A stretch of 13,971 nt of DNA from Pigoraptor vietnamica. Its lineage: Eukaryota > Opisthokonta > Filasterea. A program made the translations under genes and the position numbers. This document shows, in pieces, positions 8,268 through 13,971 of the stretch (position 1 is the first letter of the stretch; the number at the start of each line of letters is the position of its first letter). The notes below the pieces were generated by a model. The model ran no database searches. It saw only the letters and a list, made by a program, of their open reading frames with translations, and was not told where the DNA came from. The stretch spans positions 1 through 13,971 of the forward strand of contig CALSCQ010000110.1 in NCBI GenBank assembly GCA_943704525.1. The letters are read 5' to 3'.

Positions 8268-9243
8268 TCACTGGCAGGAAATGCCGAGGGCGCCGCAGTA
8301 CTTGTTGCAAGTGGGTCCGACCTTGACTTCGCAGCCGTCCTTGAGGTCGCCCTGCATCTTGATTTCGCGGACGTCCTGTGTGACGGCGCAGAGGGGGAAG
8401 CACAGAGTCCAGCAGAGCGTCTTGACGAAAGGCTCGGTGATGTGGTACTTGGTCTTCACCGGCGCGCTCGCGGAGGACAAGGCTTCCCGTCCAGAAGTTG
8501 ACGAGGCTGCAGCAGCACAGCATGCAGTCGCAGCCGGTGTCGTCGACGTCTCCGCCGGCCTTTGCCATGACGATCGGGCCGCAGCACCACGTGGCCATGC
8601 AGCAGAGGGGGTCCATGAAGCACCAGCAGAAGTTGCGCATGCCGTTGTACTCGGTGCGCTCCAAGTCGCCGGCGTTGGGCCCGACCTTCTTCCAGACGGG
8701 ATCGTAGTGACCGCGCGCCTTCATCTCGCGGATGTCCTGCACGGCCGCGCAGCACGTGCAGCAGCACACCTTGAGGAGCGAGACGACGGGGTTCTCGACA
8801 ATCTGGTAGGTCTCCTGACTGGGCTTGACCCGCTCGCGAAGGACTGGCCAGGCCGCCAATGAGCGGGCAGATCCACGACGCGCAGAACATGCACCAGTCG
8901 AGCCCGCCAGTCTGCTTCACGTCCCCGTTGGCCTGCAAGCGGGCCGCGCGGGCGAAATGAGGGTTGGAACGGCGGAGATCAGTAAACTGAGGCAGGCTGA
9001 CCGACAAGGCCGCCGGCGGGGCAACGATGGGCGCGCTCGAACAGTTTACTGTACCTTGGCAATCATCCACGGATATGCCATGCACGTGCAAGACGTCACG
9101 AGGAACTCCTTGAAGCAGCCGAAGAGCGAGTAATAATAATCGCCCTCGCCGTGCTTGCCGTCGTGCGTCGTGAGCACAAATTGGCCGGGAGCGAGCGTCG
9201 AGCTTTGCGCGCCCCGGTTGAGGTTGTCCGTTGACATGTCCAT
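8268..9243 (-). CDS. Protein with two PLAC8 (Cys-rich) domains, two exons, two frame breaks
   Basis: The start is ATG 9243 (AATAATGG context, A at -3, G at +4). Exon 1 is 9243-9055 and exon 2 is 8932-8268. With one base skipped near 8845 and one near 8463 the product is about 283 residues and ends at TGA. The first PLAC8 domain, about residues 42-135, shows FGCFKEFL, CTCMAYPW, CMFCASWICP, then LRERV and the hallmark CCCTCCAAVQDIREMK. The second, from about residue 150, repeats the plan: NFCWCFMDPLCC, CCGPIVMAK, CDCMLCCC, then KYHITEPF and LCAVTQDVREIK. PLAC8 proteins are small membrane-associated Cys-rich proteins linked to organ size, metal resistance and ion transport in plants and fungi. 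The substrate here is unknown. Both breaks fall in the loop before the kY.I...CC..C..xQdxRE half of each domain. Family assignment is firm; whether the gene is intact is not. Confidence 0.85.
8933..9054 (-). other. Intron of the PLAC8 gene (122 bp, phase 0)
   Basis: The donor is AAG|GTACAG (minus strand) and the acceptor is CTTGCAG|GCC. A TTTACTGAT branch-like site lies before the acceptor. If retained, a TAA follows the donor at once. The intron carries an exact 10-base inverted repeat: CAGTAAACTG just inside the 5' end (9051-9042) and CAGTTTACTG at 8989-8980 near the branch region. In RNA this could pair and loop out about 52 bases, bringing the donor close to the branch site. Confidence 0.85.
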
Positions 9244-9484
9244 TATTGCACGTACGTCTGGTCGCCGCCCAGTGGAACTCAGCTCTTGCCGCCGCCGCCC
9301 CGGGATTCACTTGCCAATTCGTCGAACTGACGACCGAACCGACCCTCTCGGACGCGTCCGTGTTCACAACGCAGGAGAGAAACCACAAACTACCAAAAGC
9401 CGATGAAGTGTGCCAGTGCGGCTCTCAGAAAGGTCAAAACGTATGCGTATGTGGAGGGGGGGCCTGAGAGAGTGACAATCGCGT
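9244..9484. other. Upstream region of the PLAC8 gene
   Basis: About 240 bases between the PLAC8 start codon and the satellite. It should contain the minus-strand promoter, but I see no TATA box or other clear element. Open frames crossing it continue from the satellite or from antisense of exon 1 and are not credible genes. Confidence 0.4.
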
Positions 9485-10676
9485 GTGTGGCGCGCACTCG
9501 CTGTGTTCGATGTGTGCCCCTGTGCAATGTGCGCCACTGATTGTGTGATGTGCGCCCTTGTGCAATGTGCGCCCGTGTTCGTGTGCAATGTGCGCCATTG
9601 TGCGATGTGCGCCCTTGTGCGATGTGCCCCTGTGCGATGTGCGCCCGTGTTTGCTGTGCGCCCGTGTTCGTGTGCAATGTGCGCCATTGTGCGATGTGTG
9701 CCCCTGTGCGATGTGCGCCCTTGTGCGATGTGCGCCCTTGTGCGATGTGCGCCATTGCGCGATGTGCGCCCGTGTACGATGTGCGCCCGTGTTCGTGTGC
9801 AATGTGCGCCATTGTGCGATGTGCGCCCTTGTGCGATGTGCGCCCGTGTTTGCTGTGCGCCCGTGTTCGTGTGCGATGTGCGCCCCTGTGCGATGTGCGC
9901 CCTTGTGCGATGTGCGCCCGTGTTTGCTGTGCGCCCGTGTTCGTGTGCAATGTGCGCCATTGTGCGATGTGCGCCCTTGTGCGATGTGCGCCCGTGTTTG
10001 CTGTGCGCCCGTGTTCGTGTGCAATGTGCGCCATTGTGCGATGTGCGCCCTTGTGCGATGTGCCCCTGTGCGATGTGCGCCCTTGTGCGATGTGCGCCCG
10101 TGTTCGTGTGCAATGTGCGCCATTGTGCGATGTGTGCCCCTGTGCGATGTGCGCCCTTGTGCGATGTGCGCCATTGCGCGATGTGCGCCCGTGTTCGTGT
10201 GCGATGTGCGCCCCTGTGCGATGTGTGCCATTGTGCGATGTGCGCCCATGTTTGCTGTGCGCCCGTGTTCGTGTGCGATGTGTGCCCCTGTGCGCCCGTG
10301 TTCGTGTGCGATGTGCCCCTGTGCAATCTGTGCCATTGTGCAATGTGCGCCCGTGTTTGCTGTGCGCCCGTGTTCGTGTGCGATGTGCCCCTGTGCGCCC
10401 GTGTTCGTGTGCGATGCGCGCCCCTGTGCGATGTGCGCCCTTGGGCGATGTGCGCCCGTGTGCGATGTGCGCCCGTGTTCGTGTGCGCCCCTGTGCGATG
10501 TGTGCCATTGTGCGATGTGCGCCCGTGTTTGCTGTGCGCCCGTGTTCGTGTGCGATGTGCGCCCTGTGCGCCCGTGTTCGTGTGCGATGTGCGCCCCTGT
10601 GCGCCCGTGTTCGTGTGCGATGTGCCCCTGTGCAATGCGTGCCATTGTGCAATGTGCGCCCCTGTGCAATGTGCGC
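9485..10676. repeat. 1.2 kb TGTGC-based satellite with higher-order structure
   Basis: The array is built from closely related units, mainly 17 bp (TGTGCGATGTGCGCCCT and variants with CAATG or CCATT), mixed with GTGTTCG- and GTGTTTGC-containing variants. A composite block (a GTTCGTGTGCAATG unit, then a GCCATT unit, then a GCCCTT unit) recurs near 9580, 9670, 9795, 9950, 10015 and 10105, so there is a higher-order repeat. The right third is more diverged. Because the units lack stop triplets in every phase on both strands and 17 is not a multiple of 3, all six frames stay open for about 1.1-1.3 kb. None of the resulting Cys- or His/Thr/Arg-rich reading frames should be treated as a gene. Confidence 0.95.
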
Positions 10677-10869
10677 AGCCCATTCCGCTTTTAAGTTTCG
10701 TGGGTGGTTGCTAACAACTTGCACACACCAGTTCAGACTACTGTAATCTAATGGAATAGCGAAACTAACAATAAAGCGCAGCACTGAACTCTGGGCAGGG
10801 CTGCTTTGTGCCGGCCACTGCAGAAAGGGCGACTTCGCGCGCGGCTCACCGACTGCACCAAGAAAGACT
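10677..10869. other. Unique spacer between satellite and poly-G
   Basis: About 190 bases of non-repetitive sequence. An AATAAA hexamer lies at 10770-10775 on the + strand, with no + strand gene upstream of it except the satellite. Nothing else is recognisable. Confidence 0.5.
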
Positions 10870-10892
10870 GGGGGGGGGGGGGGGGGGGGGGG
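10870..10892. repeat. Homopolymer G23
   Basis: An uninterrupted run of 23 G on the + strand, nine bases beyond the stop codon of the minus-strand gene that ends at 10902, so its transcript would carry C23 if it extends that far. The exact length is unreliable in any sequencing method. Such a run can form G-quadruplex structure. Confidence 0.95.
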
Positions 10893-10901
10893 ACATTAAT
10901 T

Positions 10902-11928
10902 CTATTCATCATCCGAATCGGCGAGAAGCTTGGCTATGCAGGAAGGCAGGCGTGAGGGCGCCGGCGCGGACCTGTACCCAAACTGCAGGCCGAGATCATG
11001 CGCCCACTCAGCTTCGGCCTCCATGCACTCCGCCACGGCGTCAGGAGTCAGATCCTTCACCCGCTGCTCCTCCGAAGTGACGTGCGACTCGATTGTAGAC
11101 GAGCGGAAGGCCTCCCAGTGCTGAATAGCCCGTTCGCCGATCTTGGCCAGGGGTGTGAATCGCGTTTCACCGCCCTTCTCAGGGTCGTCAGCGGACGCCA
11201 AATAGCAGAAAACGCCTGCAATCTCCTCGAGGGAGCCCGGACACGAGTACCCCGGGATGTGATCGTGGTCATCCGCGAGCTCAACCTCGCCGCAACGGTC
11301 AAATCCATGCGCCCTCTTGCCCCATGAGTTCAACGGGAGGGGCACGTGAGTCCAGTAGGTGTCGGGGCAGCGGTCAATGTTCCTCCAGTCGTGGAGTCGC
11401 CCGTACCGCGCATCGGATACCTCGGCGTGGTTGTCCTCCCGCAGGCATACAGTAGCAGGCCTGCACACGGCAGACGGTAGCAAGGGGCCTGACACGTCGC
11501 GGTCTGGGAGAGCCGGCTCGCGCCCATACAGCTTGTGGTTGAACCTGTTGAAGAGCGCGGTCGTGGGCCCCCAGAAACTCGTCTCAACGTACGCGGCGAG
11601 ACGTGGAATCAACTTGCCGGCTTCATCCGCCAAGTGACTTTGCGAAAATTCGTGCTGGCAATCCATGTCCACGACTAGGACGGAGCCAGGTTCCTATTCG
11701 GAAGATATGGCTGGAATTTAGGGCACGATTCATCAGGCTCGCTCCATAATGCTGTGGCTTACCGTTGTGAAAATCGGACCTGTTGCTGCACTTCCGCAAG
11801 GTGCTGAATTCGAAAAGGACATCCCACGCAAGGCGTCCGGTATGGCCATGCTGTATGATGTCCAAGGCATATGCACTAGAACTGACCAACTCCAGTACTG
11901 GAAGGCAGACAGCCACATACCCACCCAT
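10902..11928 (-). CDS. Two-exon gene of unknown function, acidic C-terminus
   Basis: Exon 1 is 11928-11763 and exon 2 is 11674-10902; together they give exactly 313 codons (312 residues plus TAG). The start ATG 11928 has context CACAAAATGGGT, with A at -3 and G at +4. Codon use favours C and G at third positions throughout, and there are no frame breaks. I do not recognise the family. The stretch WTHVPLPLNSWGKRAHGFD, then GEVELADDHDH and PGSLEEIAGVF, has the spacing of the SMI1/KNR4 (SUKH) fold core (aromatic-x-x-P, G, D, then V...DHD, then S-x-E-E), but this is only an impression. GGETRF further on recalls prolyl 4-hydroxylases, but the HxD and distal His expected around it are not evident. 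The protein ends DSDDE. No signal peptide or convincing membrane segment is seen. Confidence 0.7.
11675..11762 (-). other. Intron of the unknown minus-strand gene (88 bp, phase 1)
   Basis: The donor is AACG|GTAAGC and the acceptor is CGTCCTAG|TCGTGG. Stops lie in both neighbouring frames inside the intron, and removal joins the two exons in frame. A second acceptor, GAATAG at 11694, would put exon 2 out of frame, so 11675 is preferred. Confidence 0.72.
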
Positions 11929-12306
11929 TTTGTGTGCAGGCTGCTACGGCACGGTAGACAGCACCACCTGTCAATGGCCCCAGATGATTGCGGGCATGGC
12001 GGGGATTCCTCGAAGCTGCTCCGATTATCTCAGCCGATACGGCAGACTGACTGGGATTCCCCGGACCCAAAGCCCAGCCCTACAGAGAGAGTCCATCACT
12101 CGAGTGTGTCAGTGGCCTGCCGGCACAGTTTGGCCGAAATGGTGTTGACAAGTTAAGGCACACATTGTAGTCGAAACAAACCAAAAAAAAAAATGAACCC
12201 GTATTGGGACACACAGGTTGGACGATCGTCAACCGACCGACGTTGGCAGTCAATTGATGTATTATTAATCTCACAATCCCAGATGGACAGAGAGAGTGAC
12301 GCAATC
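11929..12306. other. Intergenic region between divergent genes
   Basis: About 380 bases between the start of the minus-strand gene and the start of the small + strand gene, so it should hold both promoters. An A11 run lies near 12183-12193, and a GA-rich patch precedes 12300. No TATA box is obvious. Short ORFs on both strands here are not supported by codon use. Confidence 0.4.
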
Positions 12307-12559
12307 ATGGATATTAATTGCCTGCTATCCGACACGATCTTCACCCTGCGACTGTGGTGAGGTCGCCGACTTGGTGCGGGATGAAGAGCTTGCAAGAAAG
12401 GTCAACAGCACGCTGTGGCTGTGGACTTCTTCGGAATCCGCCGCCGAACAAATCAGTGTCAGTGCGCCGCCGCCACTGGGTGGACGTGTCATGAGGCGTC
12501 TCCCACTGGTGCGGCTCGCCATGGAGCATGCCCCCGACGAGGTGGACTGGTCTGTTTGA
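12307..12559 (+). CDS. Small doubtful gene, frame-broken, unknown function
   Basis: ATG 12307 has a strong start context (AATCATGG) and opens a frame, MDINCLLSDTIFTLRLW, that meets TGA at 12358. Skipping one base near 12347-12358 joins it to a frame with good codon bias (VADLVRDEELARKVNS onward) that ends at TGA 12557-12559, about 84 residues in all. The start resembles the opening of F-box or ankyrin proteins but is too short to assign. Alternatively GTGAGG at 12356 is a donor and the real second exon lies elsewhere. After TGA 12557 the same frame stays open for about 39 more codons of ordinary composition, so the stop may also be a break. An overlapping minus-strand frame (12625-12341) cannot be excluded. 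Confidence 0.35.
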
Positions 12560-12684
12560 ATTCCAGATGCCCACGCAGTTATTGCAATTGATGACAACCT
12601 TACGATATTGAGGGACAATTTTCAAGTATTACTGACTTTGCATTCGCGAGGGTCATACACTACACGCACACACAGCCAGTGACG

Positions 12685-12930
<246 letters not shown>

Positions 12931-12960
12931 ACACCTGACTGACAACAACCAAAACAGACC

Positions 12961-12990
12961 GGCGGCCACCGGCGGCCACCGGCGACCGGC
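12961..12990. repeat. GGCGGCCACC decamer repeat
   Basis: Two perfect tandem copies (12961-12980) and a third, changed copy (GGCGACCGGC). The GC-rich patch follows the end of the GA array by about 30 bases. Confidence 0.85.
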
Positions 12991-13269
12991 CGTGCACACA
13001 CTCACGTCGTCAGTCACAGCATTAGGATTCTTCGCCACTGTAAACTGATGCGAATGCGGCGGCCCCGGCAGCTCCTGGGTGCAGAAAGCGCCGAGTAGTG
13101 ACAAGCTGGCCGGGGACCGGTACCGTCCGGCGCCGACCACTAACACGACCCTGGTGCACGCGCGTCAGCACAGAGCCACAGGTCATTCATAAAAAGGAAT
13201 GTCCAAAAAGAGAGGACGAAGTTGGTCAGTGACGAATGTGTGCGTCTGATCGGCGGCTTTTCAGTTTTG

Positions 13270-13412
13270 CTGCGTGTGTGTCGGGGTGTCCGGTGTGCAG
13301 GCGTGTGTGCATGTTTGTGCTATCCGGGTGTCAGATACATATGTGTACATGCGTGCGCATGTGCGTGCATACGGGTGTATGTGCGTGTGCGTGCGTGTCT
13401 GCGTGCACGACA
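13270..13412. repeat. TG/GTGC-rich tract, alternating purine-pyrimidine
   Basis: About 140 bases of imperfect TG, TGCG and CATG units, with long stretches of alternating purine and pyrimidine such as ACATATGTGTACATGCGTGC. It lies just upstream of the proposed first visible exon of the last gene and may be part of its first intron. Confidence 0.85.
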
Positions 13413-13427
13413 TAACACAAAGTATAG

Positions 13428-13971
13428 AAACCCACGTTGTCCGCCGAGAGGGCCTTGCGGCGTTCCGGCAGCACGCTGTCCGTGAGCGCCTTGCCTTCTC
13501 GGCGCACTTCGAGTACCTACAGGGTCCGTCTCGAACACCTCGCACGTCTGCATCTCCATGAGCGGCTGAAGCGGCGTCTGCAGGTACGTTAATCTGGCAC
13601 AACAGGCTCGGCCCGCCGGCTTGACGTGCTGGACTTCAGATACTGCTTCCGTCCGTTGGACCAAAACTCACGCCATACAGTCCTCATCGTATCAGCGAAA
13701 GCGCACCGAATGTGACCGTGTCCGTCTCCGGCGCAACGGCCTGTTCGCGGCCCAGCACGCAGACGCGAGTCACAAAGGGGCAGCACGAGCACTTCCTCCA
13801 GAAAAACAAGTACACGGAGTTGAAGGAGACTGTTATTGCCGATGCTATTGGATATTCCCCGATTGCTCACTATCCGACTCACGTGAGTGGGGAGGGTTGG
13901 GAGGGGGGGTCCAACAGCCCTAAATTCCACGCCACAGTGAAGGTCACACTCACTGCTCGAAGAGCGGTGGG
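13428..13971 (+). CDS. Partial gene of unknown function running out of the window
   Basis: A coding stretch follows a possible acceptor (CAAAGTATAG at 13427; branch-like CATAACAC before it), so the true start is probably upstream and not found. Exon A, about 13428-13583, encodes a charged, helix-like segment (VRREGLAAFRQHAVRERL, then LARLHLHERLKRRLQ) with one base to be skipped at 13522-13524 (CAG G GTC). A 56-bp intron follows. Exon B, 13640 to the window end, is open for 110 codons (for example APNVTVSVSGATA and NKYTELKETVIADAIGYSP) with good codon bias. It has no start codon of its own, so simple ORF searches miss it. GTGAGT at 13883 is a possible donor, but the frame stays open through it to the end. 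No domain is recognised. A minus-strand reading of exon A is also open but lacks the matching splice sites. Confidence 0.6.
13584..13639 (+). other. Intron in the last gene (56 bp, phase 0)
   Basis: The donor is CTGCAG|GTACGT and the acceptor GGACTTCAG|ATA, with TTGAC as a possible branch site. A TAA directly follows the donor if the intron is retained. Removal joins two frames that both look coding. Confidence 0.75.

Noticed and set aside
8149-8862. 237-residue + strand open frame
   Set aside because: Antisense to the PLAC8 exon, whose domain pattern is clear on the minus strand.
9364-10784. Six Cys-rich or His/Thr/Arg-rich proteins of 378-464 residues
   Set aside because: All arise from the TGTGC satellite, which has no stops in any phase. 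None has a unique domain.
11749-12156. 135-residue + strand ORF
   Set aside because: Overlaps exon 1 of the minus-strand gene, which has splice and start-context support; this frame has none.
13261-13664. Minus-strand gene over the TG tract and exon A
   Set aside because: One segment looks coding after a +1 step, but the + strand has matching donor and acceptor sites and a longer continuous continuation.

Overview
The window is one end of a nuclear chromosome from a eukaryote, probably a protist. It opens with about 20 copies of the C-rich telomere strand (TAACCC, i.e. a TTAGGG-type telomere). The genes are eukaryotic in style: short GT-AG introns of about 56 to 123 bp, some with a clear TACTAAC-like branch point, start codons with A at -3 and G at +4, and eukaryotic families (F-box/LRR, tandem PLAC8). 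I cannot name the species.

Layout. (1) 1-119, telomere, followed with no subtelomeric spacer by (2) 119-4457, a 5'-truncated multi-exon gene on the + strand. Its first exon is extremely C-rich at third codon positions and unrecognised. Its later exons encode a DNA/RNA non-specific endonuclease domain and a Cys-rich tail. (3) 4615-6327, minus strand, an intronless F-box protein with about 20 leucine-rich repeats, convergent with gene 2. (4) 6328-7047, an AT-richer intergenic region with seven WGTAACA motifs and two palindromes. (5) 7048-7638, a doubtful Ser/Thr/Pro-rich ORF. (6) 8268-9243, minus strand, a two-exon protein with two PLAC8 domains. (7) About 9485-10676, a 1.2 kb TGTGC-based satellite that happens to be open in all six frames. 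(8) 10902-11928, minus strand, a two-exon gene of unknown function next to a G23 run. (9) 12307-12559, a small doubtful + strand gene. (10) 12685-13412, CA/GA and TG-rich microsatellites. (11) 13428 to the window end, the start of a + strand gene that runs out of the window.

Two things stand out. First, the telomere is joined directly to the inside of a coding region, as expected for a healed chromosome break or a terminal recombination. Second, every convincing reading-frame break in the window (two in gene 2, two in the PLAC8 gene, one in the last gene) goes the same way: one extra base, repaired in each case by dropping one base, mostly from a short C or G run. This could be insertion-type sequencing error, gene decay, or programmed +1 frameshifting. 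The sequence alone cannot decide.

I see no operon-like unit or defence locus. The genes look like independent eukaryotic genes set among simple repeats near a chromosome end.
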